Virus record (IMG/VR): IMGVR_UViG_3300042898_000748
Location: 1-36,267 of that record
Direction: 5' to 3' (one strand)
From: a virus
DNA: 36,267 bases
In this document: positions 29,308 through 36,267 of the stretch, in pieces
How positions within the stretch are numbered: position 1 is the stretch's first letter
How the letters are laid out: every line of letters starts with the position of its first letter
Made by a program: the position numbers and the translations under genes
The notes under the pieces: generated by a model
Databases searched by the model: none
Seen by the model: only the letters and a program-made list of their open reading frames with translations
Told to the model about the DNA's origin: nothing

Positions 29308-29755
29308 TGTCGCTTATCTCCAGCCACTCAAATTCGTTAGCCATTCCAATACGGAAGTCATCTACAACACTTGGCGATTGTGCATCGAAGCCTTGATTTA
29401 CCTCATAGGCTTTACCGCGCTTGTTTGGTCTTAGAAGTGAAAGTTCATTTTCGGATAACCAGATGTCTGAATTACCAGCACCATAGTTTCGCGCTTGACC
29501 GAATGGTCCTGTTGTTTGTTGCCAGTAGCTTAGGTTTTCAGGATTGCGAAGAAGTCGGCTTACCATCCTGCTAACTACCATTACTACTGTGGCAAGTGGT
29601 AGCTCGTCATCGTCAATTCTTTCCTGTATCGCAGGAAACTCAGAGAGAATTACGGATTCAGCATCGTTGATTAGTGCTTGTATAAGATCTTCATCTGTTG
29701 GCTTATCACTACCAACCCAGCGGTCTAGGATGTCTTGCGGGGTTGCCCAGCTCAT
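29294..29755 (-). CDS. Head-tail adaptor protein
   Basis: The 153-residue helical protein follows the gp15/gp19-type adaptor pattern: ATPQDILDRWVGSDKPTDED, then QALINDAESVILSEFPAIQE, then VVMVVSRMVSRLLRNPENLS, and the C-terminal WLSENELSLLRPNKRGKAYE. The last segment is the typical tail of actinophage adaptors. It binds the portal after packaging. Confidence 0.8.
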   Translation of the reverse strand: MSWATPQDILDRWVGSDKPTDEDLIQALINDAESVILSEFPAIQERIDDDELPLATVVMVVSRMVSRLLRNPENLSYWQQTTGPFGQARNYGAGNSDIWLSENELSLLRPNKRGKAYEVNQGFDAQSPSVVDDFRIGMANEFEWLEISDNELY

Positions 29756-29787
29756 AGATTGCCTTTCAGCTAAAAAGTTTGGGGGGT

Positions 29788-29817
29788 GCTAGGGGCTAGC
29801 CGAAACCAGCCCCTAGC
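29788..29817 (-). terminator. Strong hairpin after the capsid gene
   Basis: GCTAGGGGCT (29788-29797) and AGCCCCTAGC (29808-29817) form a perfect 10-base stem with a 10-base loop, 14 bases after the capsid stop. On the minus strand a TTTTT run appears about 10 bases after the stem. It may terminate part of the transcripts or stabilise the capsid mRNA. Confidence 0.6.
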
Positions 29818-29831
29818 GAATTTGCCCAATG

Positions 29832-30680
29832 TTAGGCGGTTAGCTTCTTGAAAGCTGCGATGTCGCTGATGCGGAAACCAACTTCGATTTCTGCTAGAAC
29901 AGCAAACATGTTCTGCTGGAATAGGTTTACGGTGTCTTCGCCAACAGTAAGAGTAGCTTGGTCGCTAATCTTTACAGTTACGTCATCAACCTGACCCCAG
30001 ATTGCCTGAGTCCAGTCTCCAGTAAATCCTAGAACATCAGTTGTGGTGTCTAGGTAAGCAGCCTTAGACTTGAATACTGGACGACCCAATACTGAGCCAA
30101 TTCCACCTTCAGCCTGTAGGTTGCTGATGAATAGAGGGCGCTCGTCGCCATCCTTCTCACCTAGAAGCTTTGCTTCTCCCTGTGGGGAAACAATGATTCC
30201 GTTCATGTCGTATCCAGAAGCGCCTAGAGCTGACAAAGCTGCAACCATACCATCGTATGTTAGAACGTGAGCACTAGCACTGGTTAGGTTATCAAAGTCA
30301 GAACCTGGGTTGGTTCCGTGGAATACGGTGGTGTCGAACTTCTTGGCTAGCGCGTTTGGCAAGCGAGAAGCTAGAGCGTTGTAAAGTGCTGGTAGGTCGC
30401 GACGGAACTCGTTTGAGAATGTCTCGATTACTGCCAACTTGTATGGGCGAAGAATCTTGGTCGAAGCTGCACCGTTAGATACAGGCTTTGACTCAGTTTC
30501 TCCAACCCAAGATGCTGCAGGCTCACCAGTAATAATGTTTACTGCGGTGCCACGACCCGGAAGGTCGATGCGACGAGCTGCGCGCTGGATGATAGAGGTT
30601 TCTAGGACTTTACCTAGAATCTCGCTTGATACGGCTTCTGGAAGAACGATGCTTCCTGAGCCTCTGTTTAGATCTGCCAT
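29832..30680 (-). CDS. Major capsid protein, HK97 fold
   Basis: This 282-residue protein has an N-terminal GSGSIVLPEAVSSEILGKVL, then IIQRAARRIDLPGRGTAVNI, ASWVGETESKPVSNGA (the conserved WVGE element), LAVIETFSNEFRRDLPALYN, GIIVSPQGEAKLLG and VLGRPVFKS, as in HK97-type capsids. There is no N-terminal scaffolding (delta) domain, and a separate scaffold gene lies upstream. GGAGATA lies upstream of ATG 30680, and a hairpin follows the gene. Confidence 0.93.
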   Translation of the reverse strand: MADLNRGSGSIVLPEAVSSEILGKVLETSIIQRAARRIDLPGRGTAVNIITGEPAASWVGETESKPVSNGAASTKILRPYKLAVIETFSNEFRRDLPALYNALASRLPNALAKKFDTTVFHGTNPGSDFDNLTSASAHVLTYDGMVAALSALGASGYDMNGIIVSPQGEAKLLGEKDGDERPLFISNLQAEGGIGSVLGRPVFKSKAAYLDTTTDVLGFTGDWTQAIWGQVDDVTVKISDQATLTVGEDTVNLFQQNMFAVLAEIEVGFRISDIAAFKKLTA

Positions 30681-30695
30681 GTGCAGTATCTCCTT

Positions 30696-31184
30696 TTATA
30701 GTAGTTGACCCAATGCAGAAGCAAATTGGTCTGCCGTAGAAATACCATTCTCGGAAACCTTGCCCTGATTGATGTCTGGTTTGGTTGGTGTTTTTGACTG
30801 ATTCGCTATGAGCGATAGCAGTTTGTCGGCGGAACTTTCTAGTTCCTCACGACTAGACCCAGTAAGTAGGTCTATCGCATTACTTGGTATGCCTTTCTGA
30901 GTGGCAACTTCGTATCGCATTAGTTTTACAGTAGCCTCAGATGCTTCTGCCTTTACTTGAGCTAGTTCTTCCGCCAAGCGTTCCTGCTCAGGCTTTAGAC
31001 TTTTCTCGTATTCCCGCCACTTAGTAGCTGCCTCGCTGTCGGCTTTTGCAGCCTTAGCTCTTGCTTCCCACTTGCGGGCTTCCGACTTCCAATCGGTCTC
31101 TGATACCTCAGCTTGCGCCTGTGATTCTTCAACGATTTCTGTCGTTTCGGTGCTTTCGATTACTTCGTTAGTTTCATCGCTCAT
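30696..31184 (-). CDS. Capsid scaffolding protein
   Basis: This 162-residue, very acidic and helical protein has a coiled coil at about residues 28-95 (ARKWEARAKAAKADSEAATK, then EQERLAEELAQVKAEASEAT). It then carries the segment ATQKGIPSNAIDLLTGSSRE, typical of actinophage scaffolds. It directs capsid assembly and leaves the shell. GGAGAG lies six bases upstream of ATG 31184, within a leader (31185-31245) that also carries CCGCATGG. Confidence 0.88.
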   Translation of the reverse strand: MSDETNEVIESTETTEIVEESQAQAEVSETDWKSEARKWEARAKAAKADSEAATKWREYEKSLKPEQERLAEELAQVKAEASEATVKLMRYEVATQKGIPSNAIDLLTGSSREELESSADKLLSLIANQSKTPTKPDINQGKVSENGISTADQFASALGQLL

Positions 31185-31245
31185 GCGGTTCTCTCCTATG
31201 CAGGATTATCAGCCATGCGGCTGTATCTGACGATCTGCCAGAATT

Positions 31246-32007
31246 TTATTTCCACCCAGTAATTTGTCTTACTAAGCGAAGTCTGTTCTCAGTTGTCTGA
31301 GTAAGTTCGGGGTAAAGTTTGGCAGCCTGTCTAGTTTTCATTGAATACCATCCAACTGCTTCTCTTTGACTCTCAAGTTCTTTAGTAGCTAAGCTATAAG
31401 CATCTTGCGCTTCTTTGTAATACGGTCTTGTCTCTGGCGCTTGTCCAGTAAAAACAGGACTAATACTACAATTACAAAAAGCGTGGTAGCCATCAAAAGC
31501 TGAACTTCTTTGGACTTGCGCTACTGCAGCCATAGTTTTACAAAAAGCACAAGCATTGAAACTAGCCACTCTTTGATACTTAGTCCCCGACGGATCGGCG
31601 AAGATGTTCTGGTCTACAGTTGTCTTATCGTATTGTAGCACTACCCTAGTCACCGCACCAGCTAAGTTTGTCTGAAAAGTTGTGTAGTCTTTTCCTTTTA
31701 CTAAGCTAGCTACTCCAAACCCAATCGAGTCCTGAATGACCTCATTAGATTTATCGAACTGCTTAGGAACTGCCCTGTATTCAGTAGGTGGCTTTACCTC
31801 TGCCCTAAGTTGATTATAGGCGTTAGCACTAACTACAGATGCTACTGTTCCATAGCTATTAGTTACCGCTGGTAAGGTTGCCCTAAGTTGTTCGGCTATC
31901 TCTGGGATAGTTCTATCTTTTAGAAGCTCAGTAATCTCGACGGTCTGCGCAATAGCAAGAGTTTTAGTCTCATTTATGTATTTACGCTTATCGTCAATTA
32001 CTGCCAT
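31246..32007 (-). CDS. Minor head protein (MuF-like/capsid maturation)
   Basis: The 253-residue protein has a helical N-terminal half and a C-terminal domain with the cysteine-histidine pattern CAFCKTMA ... YHAFCNCSISPVFTG, seen in MuF-like or 'VG' minor head proteins of actinophages. The cysteines probably bind zinc. It is thought to sit inside the capsid near the portal. The ATG overlaps the portal stop as TAATG. Confidence 0.75.
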   Translation of the reverse strand: MAVIDDKRKYINETKTLAIAQTVEITELLKDRTIPEIAEQLRATLPAVTNSYGTVASVVSANAYNQLRAEVKPPTEYRAVPKQFDKSNEVIQDSIGFGVASLVKGKDYTTFQTNLAGAVTRVVLQYDKTTVDQNIFADPSGTKYQRVASFNACAFCKTMAAVAQVQRSSAFDGYHAFCNCSISPVFTGQAPETRPYYKEAQDAYSLATKELESQREAVGWYSMKTRQAAKLYPELTQTTENRLRLVRQITGWK

Positions 32008-33404
32008 TATTCTGCTTCGGTGTCAGTATTACGATTAGCTAATTCGGCTACTTGCGGATTCTGTGAAGCTGCTTGACTTGCTGCAGCTAGATTAGCAATT
32101 AGGTTATTGGCTTGCGCAACTTGCTTTTCAGCTCTTAGAACTTGCTTGTCTGATTCACTCAACCCAATTCGGTTGTAAGTTATTTCTGAATCAGGTAGGA
32201 ACACACCCGCAGCAATTAGCTTGACGGCTTCATCCGCAGCTGCAGCTCTAGTCGGTGTTGAAGCATCTCTCCAGATCGGTCTAATCTCACTAGCGCTTGC
32301 TGGAACTTGTCCGTCGCGAACTAACAAAGCAAGTTTAGCTACCTCAGTCCAAGTGCGACCAAACTGGCGCTGTCTGCGTTCTGCTCGCTTTATTAGTCTT
32401 GCTTCCATTTGGCGAATAGCATCTGCGCTCGCAGGATTATCAGTTTGGAATCCTAAGTAGCTAGATGGAATTGCCGTCTCAGCTGCGATAAGTTGTGCGT
32501 ATGCTTTGATCTGCTCAAAGTAAGGGCGGGTATCGTTAGCGCTAAATTGCCCTACTTGTGGCATCTGTCCATCTTGGTTAGCTGGAACACCAAGGATGCG
32601 ACCCTGATAGACACTCCAAGCATCTAGCGGTCTACCATCTGAATCAGTAAATAGGTCTTCATCCGCGCCAAGTATGTAGCGCTGTGGGGCGCTGTAGAAC
32701 TCTCTAGCTACTTCCGCCCCTAGCAAGGTTCGCATGGCGCTGTCGGTCAAGCTACGGACAGCTCTGGTTATCTCTGTGCGACCGTAAGGGTCTCCAGAGC
32801 GCGGGTTATTTGGAAGTTGAGCTACTAGCACTCGACCTAGATTGTGGATGTCTCTATCAATAACCACCCAAGCGCGGTTTGTGTAATCCAAGAAAATAGT
32901 TTGATCTGGTAGATACATTGTTCCGCTAATTGGAGAACCAGTTTCATTACGGTTTACCAGCAAAGCTGCGGATAATCTGCGGGTGCGCAAATCGTAAAGC
33001 GCGGTCATCTTTTTAGGAGACTCGATTGTAATGAGCGGGTCAGGCTCACCTTCCATACCCTTACCAACGGTGACAAAGCCAGTTCCAAAAACTAGCGCGT
33101 CTTTGTGTCCCATTGAGCTTTCTAGGTCAAGTTCGTTAGCCCTAAAAATTTCATTGACACCTAGATCGTCGGGGGCAATAAATCCCTCTAGGTCAAGGCG
33201 TTCCTCTAAGACATCAACCGTCGTGCCAGCCCAACCAACAACTGTTTCAACGGCTGTTAGCTGTGGTGGAATTGAGATTCGTAAATCTTTGAGTTTGTTG
33301 CGACCCTCATAGTATCGCTGTAAAACATAATTCTTTGGGTCATGCTTTTGTAGCTTGCGGTAAAGATACTCTAGTAGACCGAGTTCGTCTGCTGTTAGGC
33401 TCAT
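32007..33404 (-). CDS. Portal protein (SPP1 gp6-like)
   Basis: The 465-residue protein matches actinophage portal proteins: LLEYLYRKLQKHDPKNYVLQ and RYYEGRNKLKDLRISIPPQL at the N-terminus, VETVVGWAGTTVDVLEERLD, GHKDALVFGTGFVTVG, YGRTEITRAVRSLTDSAMRT, then AAETAIPSSYLGFQTDNPAS and the clip-stem AIRQMEARLIKRAERRQRQF. It forms the dodecameric ring through which DNA is packaged. It overlaps TerL by four bases. Confidence 0.92.
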   Translation of the reverse strand: MSLTADELGLLEYLYRKLQKHDPKNYVLQRYYEGRNKLKDLRISIPPQLTAVETVVGWAGTTVDVLEERLDLEGFIAPDDLGVNEIFRANELDLESSMGHKDALVFGTGFVTVGKGMEGEPDPLITIESPKKMTALYDLRTRRLSAALLVNRNETGSPISGTMYLPDQTIFLDYTNRAWVVIDRDIHNLGRVLVAQLPNNPRSGDPYGRTEITRAVRSLTDSAMRTLLGAEVAREFYSAPQRYILGADEDLFTDSDGRPLDAWSVYQGRILGVPANQDGQMPQVGQFSANDTRPYFEQIKAYAQLIAAETAIPSSYLGFQTDNPASADAIRQMEARLIKRAERRQRQFGRTWTEVAKLALLVRDGQVPASASEIRPIWRDASTPTRAAAADEAVKLIAAGVFLPDSEITYNRIGLSESDKQVLRAEKQVAQANNLIANLAAASQAASQNPQVAELANRNTDTEAE

Positions 33405-34909
33405 AGAACTATTGCCCTTCGTGGTGTTGTCTGGCGGTCTGATACTGCGTGTCTCGCACCATTAGCTAAAACGGCACAAGCTAGTAAGTCAATTTTACGC
33501 GGGCTTGATTTCTTTTCTTTACGAAACGAACCCGCTTCTGTTGCTACTGCGTTTAGAACGTGTCTTTCCAATCGTTTATCTCCATCGTGACCTAAGTCTT
33601 TAGCAACTATGTCTGCTATAAACTGTTGAGCTAGTGGTGCCATTCGATGGTTAGTCGGCGGTATTCTCTCTACGCGCCTTCTCCATTGTTTAGACCATTC
33701 TAAAACATCTGGTTCATAAAAGCTAGGGTCTGCCCAAAGCATTCTAACATTGTATTGGTCAAAAAGCTTCTGAATAGCAGCGTTTACATCTGCCCTATCT
33801 ACTACCCAATCTGGGTCTGTCGGGTCAGGTTCCCAAACAGCATGGACTTTTAGAGTCCCAGTCTTTACATCACAAAGAACAATACCTGTAGCATCTCCAC
33901 TTACAGATCCGTCGAATCCTGCGACTACTTCTGCACCAAGTGGTATCGTCTTTTCGCGCCTAGCTTCTCCCCAGAAATGAGCGCTAATAAAATCTTCTCC
34001 AGCAAGCCTTACCCATTGATTGAGTCGGTATCTCTGGAATCCCGCAAATCCCGCTGAACCTGCAGCTGCGATAGATGCCTCAAAATCACCGAGGTCAAGC
34101 AATCCTTCGGCAAGGTTAGGGTTAGCTAACTTCCACACTTCGGGATCTGTTGGGTCTGCTTCTTGTCCAGCTTCCCACCACCAAAAACCATACTGCGGGT
34201 CAAGCTCTCCGTTTGATTCAACTACTCGCTTACCATGCTCATACAAACGACCTAGCAAAGTATCTGTTCGCCCGCCCGCTGTGGTAATGCCTACCACTAA
34301 TGACTCAGGTCGGTCGGCGCTTCCTTGCGTAAGTGCTTCCCAGAGTTCGTCACCCCTATTGTTGCTAGGGCTAGACGGCCAAGCGTGTAGCTCATCCGCA
34401 ACCACGAGCGATGGCGCTAATCCGTGAGCGCGCATAGCATCAGCGGATAGTGCGCGATAAATAGAACCTTTGTATTCCAAGACATCTCGGTAAACTTTGA
34501 TTATCTTTGACAACGCGGGGTTATCCATTACCTGATTACGCGCTTCTCCAAACACGATTCGTGCCTGTGAGCGGTCAGATGCAGCGGAATAAACTTGCGC
34601 ACCTTCGGGTCCATAGAGAAGATGTTCCAAGGCAATCGCGGTGCCCAGCAAACTTTTTCCGTTCTTGCGTGGAAGTCCGATAACAGCTCTGCGGTAACGA
34701 AGCAATCCTGTTTCTGGATTCTCTTCAAGTAATCTATCTATTAGCCATCTCTGCCAAGCGGTAAGAACTAACGCTTCGCCCGCGCGAAATCCGCGACTAG
34801 CTTTTAGTAATAATTGAGAGAAGTCTGCAACATCTTCGCCTCTAGTTTGATCTGAATAACTTGGCACATAGTAAGCAGGTTTCCAGTTTTTATCTGGTTC
34901 GGGCAACAT
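33401..34909 (-). CDS. terL: Terminase large subunit
   Basis: This 502-residue protein has an N-terminal ATPase with Walker A GLPRKNGKS (residues 78-86), Walker B LVVADEL (168-174, the Glu being catalytic) and the coupling motif GITTAGG near 207-213. A C-terminal RNase H-like nuclease begins GFDGSVSGDATGIVL with Asp333, and MLWADPSFYE supplies a further acidic residue. It cuts and pumps DNA into the capsid. It lies next to the portal but is separated from the P27 TerS by the cassette. Confidence 0.95.
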   Translation of the reverse strand: MLPEPDKNWKPAYYVPSYSDQTRGEDVADFSQLLLKASRGFRAGEALVLTAWQRWLIDRLLEENPETGLLRYRRAVIGLPRKNGKSLLGTAIALEHLLYGPEGAQVYSAASDRSQARIVFGEARNQVMDNPALSKIIKVYRDVLEYKGSIYRALSADAMRAHGLAPSLVVADELHAWPSSPSNNRGDELWEALTQGSADRPESLVVGITTAGGRTDTLLGRLYEHGKRVVESNGELDPQYGFWWWEAGQEADPTDPEVWKLANPNLAEGLLDLGDFEASIAAAGSAGFAGFQRYRLNQWVRLAGEDFISAHFWGEARREKTIPLGAEVVAGFDGSVSGDATGIVLCDVKTGTLKVHAVWEPDPTDPDWVVDRADVNAAIQKLFDQYNVRMLWADPSFYEPDVLEWSKQWRRRVERIPPTNHRMAPLAQQFIADIVAKDLGHDGDKRLERHVLNAVATEAGSFRKEKKSSPRKIDLLACAVLANGARHAVSDRQTTPRRAIVL

Positions 34910-34916
34910 CTGGCTA

Positions 34917-35303
34917 CTAACTCAATTCTTTACTAGATGGTGTGTCTAGTTGAGCTTTGCCCTCGCTTGCTTTTTTACCATACTGTGTTGGAACAGCTCT
35001 CTCTAGCCACCAAGCAGCTGCTTGCCAAGTTCCGTTACTAGCTGCAGTCTGAATTGTCGCTACATTGCGAACTATAGATTCAGCTCTTGCCATTGTTAGC
35101 TTGCCCCATAGCTCAAATTGAAACTTGTTTTGTGGGTCTAGCTTTGTTCCAGCGGTTTCTTTTTCGGCTTCGCGCTTGCCGATTTCTAGCCATTCGTAAA
35201 TCTGCGAGATGCTAATGCCAGCGTAGTGTGCGGATGTCTCTAAGTCAGTTCCGCTTTTGATACCAAGCATTAGCTTTTGGATTTTAGGGTCTTCAATGTT
35301 CAC
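34917..35303 (-). CDS. Second terminase-small-subunit-like HTH protein
   Basis: The 128-residue protein has an N-terminal helix-turn-helix (LMLGIKSGTDLETSAHYAGI, then SISQIYEWLEIGKREAEKE) and a helical body with ESIVRNVATIQTAASNGTWQ followed by AAAWWLERAVPTQYGKK. The last motif is typical of HTH-type terminase small subunits and relatives. It lies seven bases upstream of TerL. Since a P27 TerS is also present, it may be the true partner of TerL, a second packaging factor, or an HTH regulator. Confidence 0.75.
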   Translation of the reverse strand: MNIEDPKIQKLMLGIKSGTDLETSAHYAGISISQIYEWLEIGKREAEKETAGTKLDPQNKFQFELWGKLTMARAESIVRNVATIQTAASNGTWQAAAWWLERAVPTQYGKKASEGKAQLDTPSSKELS

Positions 35304-35311
35304 GATTATCC

Positions 35312-35836
35312 CTAGTAATTGCTAATGAACTTGGCTTTACTGTATCCAGTCGAACCTTCGGTCATAAGATTTAGGAAGTCATCCCTAGAGAAGTCAGATA
35401 ATCTAAAGATTTCTTCTTTCTTCATACCAGTTTGCTTGACAATCTCATCCATAGTTTTGCCATTCTCAATAAGAGTCTTAACAATAACCTTCATTGGTTC
35501 TAGCAAGTGAGTTCCGCGGGCGCGGTTATGAGTAATGGTTCCGTAGATGTTAGCATCTCCGTCTGCGTGGTCCACGATAACTACAGGGACTTTACCCTCA
35601 AGCTTTGACAGAAGTGGCTCTCTACCCGATACTGTCCAGCGGTGAAAGCCGTCAATAATTGTGTAGTCGGGGCGAACAACGATTGGTAGTGTCCATCCGT
35701 TAGTCAAAATTGATTGTGTTAGCAGATCAAGATTGTCTTCTGATACCTTGTTCGGGTTGTAATCGTTAGCTTTTAGTAGGTTTCTATCTACAAAATCTAA
35801 TCTTGTAAGTGGCTTAAATAGCTCTGCGGTCGACAT
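35312..35836 (-). CDS. ParB/Srx-fold protein 2 (IbrB-like)
   Basis: ATG 35836 with AAGGA nine bases upstream is preferred; ATG 35860 would add eight residues. The 174-residue protein has ANDYNPNK at residues 23-30, VVRPDYTIIDGFHRW at 53-67 (the active-type GxHR motif intact) and ITHNRARGTH at 101-110. A helical part with an HTH-like TMDEIVKQTGMKKEEIFRL follows. The ITHNRARGTH element is characteristic of IbrB-like proteins that occur beside IbrA-like PAPS-reductase relatives. It overlaps that gene's 3' end by 23 bases. It is unlike ParB protein 1 in the key motif. Confidence 0.85.
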   Translation of the reverse strand: MSTAELFKPLTRLDFVDRNLLKANDYNPNKVSEDNLDLLTQSILTNGWTLPIVVRPDYTIIDGFHRWTVSGREPLLSKLEGKVPVVIVDHADGDANIYGTITHNRARGTHLLEPMKVIVKTLIENGKTMDEIVKQTGMKKEEIFRLSDFSRDDFLNLMTEGSTGYSKAKFISNY

Positions 35837-36267
35837 CAGCCATGTTCCTTTCCCAGTCATTCTTGCGTAAGCTCAAAGTAATAGCTCTTAGAGTTCGTTC
35901 TTTAGGGTCTCCAGCAACTAATACTTCATAAAGTCTTTTGTAATCTTTTGGCAAGATGTCATTTTGGAACTTTATAAGAAGCTGTCTAACTCGAACGGTA
36001 TTCTTGATTCTTACTTTACCATCAAGATTCTCAGGATTAGCAATAAACTCAAGAACTTTAGTTTTCCAGTCAATCGTGTCATCAACCAATTCCTCACCAG
36101 CTTTGGCTTGTTTGGTTGGCTTTGCTCTCCTAAATAATTCAGAATCCCAGTAGAGAGTAGCTAGGTAAGCGTTAGGCTCGCGGGCAATAATCTTGTCCAT
36201 TAGCTTCGGATAGAACTCGCCCATCTTTACAAGAACGCGACTTGTATCAATGCTAAAGAACTGACTA
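35814..36267 (-). CDS. PAPS reductase-like protein, C-terminal part (same gene as 1-846)
   Basis: This is the last 151 codons of the gene that starts at 846. The first 55 codons here repeat the end of the copy at 1-166, and the unique part after residue 282 (AGEELVDDTIDWKTKVLEFI to DVDRRAI) adds 95 residues. An ATG at 36224 is an internal methionine (MGEFYPKL is residues 242-249 of the full protein), not the start. The C-terminal extension is helical with KNTVRVRQLLIKFQND, as in IbrA-like proteins, which are longer than CysH. Confidence 0.85.
   Translation of the reverse strand, partial: SQFFSIDTSRVLVKMGEFYPKLMDKIIAREPNAYLATLYWDSELFRRAKPTKQAKAGEELVDDTIDWKTKVLEFIANPENLDGKVRIKNTVRVRQLLIKFQNDILPKDYKRLYEVLVAGDPKERTLRAITLSLRKNDWERNMADVDRRAI
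36102..36267. repeat. Right copy of the 166-base terminal repeat (left copy at 1-166)
   Basis: Bases 36102-36267 match 1-166 except at left-copy positions 22, 25, 27, 34 and 40. The last 126 bases are identical. The repeat lies inside one gene, and its frame is continuous across the join, so it is the overlap of a circular or permuted genome, not a packaged terminal repeat. Confidence 0.9.

Noticed and set aside
31185-31245. Short peptide ATG-GCT-GAT-AAT-CCT-GCA-TAG before the scaffold gene
   Set aside because: Six codons without an own ribosome site; too little to call a leader peptide.
35814-36224. A separate 136-residue gene starting at ATG 36224
   Set aside because: This methionine is internal: the frame is continuous with the gene starting at 846 once the ends are joined, and MGEFYPKL is residues 242-249 of the PAPS-reductase-like protein.
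1-36267. Integrase, attachment sites, repressor, tRNA genes, CRISPR arrays, insertion sequences
   Set aside because: None could be recognised on either strand by reading; tRNA absence was not tested with a covariance model.

Overview
The window is best read as a complete or nearly complete genome of a tailed phage with siphovirus-type tail genes (long tape measure, no sheath, baseplate of Dit/Tal type) that infects an actinobacterium. The host call rests on a WhiB regulator with the C-X26-C-X2-C-X5-C cluster, on GTG/TTG starts, and on proteins that resemble actinophage families (ReqiPepy6 Gp37-like tail protein, P27 terminase small subunit, ERF/YqaJ recombination pair). The base composition looks clearly below 50% GC, although I did not compute it. 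That would fit a low-GC freshwater actinobacterium better than a soil Streptomyces or Mycobacterium, but the exact host is an inference. I see no integrase, excisionase or CI-type repressor, so a lytic life style is likely. No tRNA, CRISPR array or insertion sequence was recognised.

The first and last 166 bases are the same sequence with five differences, and one reading frame (a PAPS-reductase-like gene) runs off base 1 and continues exactly at base 36101. The contig is therefore a closed or circularly permuted genome of about 36.1 kb, opened inside that gene. All five differences are synonymous, so the two ends appear to come from two natural variants.

Nearly every gene is on the minus strand, so the genome reads from high to low coordinates. 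(1) Late operon: a promoter with a palindromic operator at 4.02-4.06 kb, an HNH endonuclease, P27 TerS, an accessory cassette (solute:sodium symporter, ParB-like protein, PAPS-reductase-like protein, second ParB-like protein), a second TerS-like HTH protein, TerL, portal, minor head protein, scaffold, capsid, neck proteins, major tail protein, frameshifted tail chaperones, tape measure, Dit, Tal, a run of small tail-fibre proteins, a small membrane protein, amidase endolysin, holin and two more fibre proteins. It ends at a terminator at 15.95-15.98 kb. (2) A short early operon at 15.78-14.73 kb ends with SSB. (3) The replication/recombination region at 14.64-7.28 kb holds a metallophosphoesterase, a sigma-like protein, YqaJ exonuclease, ERF annealing protein, an HNH protein, a replication initiator with candidate iterons inside its gene, a second SSB and RusA. 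(4) A block of about 14 small mostly unknown genes lies at 7.11-4.08 kb. Operons 2 and 4 start from two copies of the same leader/promoter of about 105 bp. The only plus-strand gene is whiB at 12.0 kb.

Replication seems to use host polymerase and helicase: no polymerase, primase or helicase was found, only an initiator, two SSBs, annealing and exonuclease proteins and a resolvase. The most unusual part is the cassette lying between the terminase small and large subunit genes. It joins a full-length SSS-family transporter, with its sodium-site motif intact, to a PAPS-reductase-like/ParB-like gene set that resembles IbrA/IbrB. Its function is not known from the sequence.
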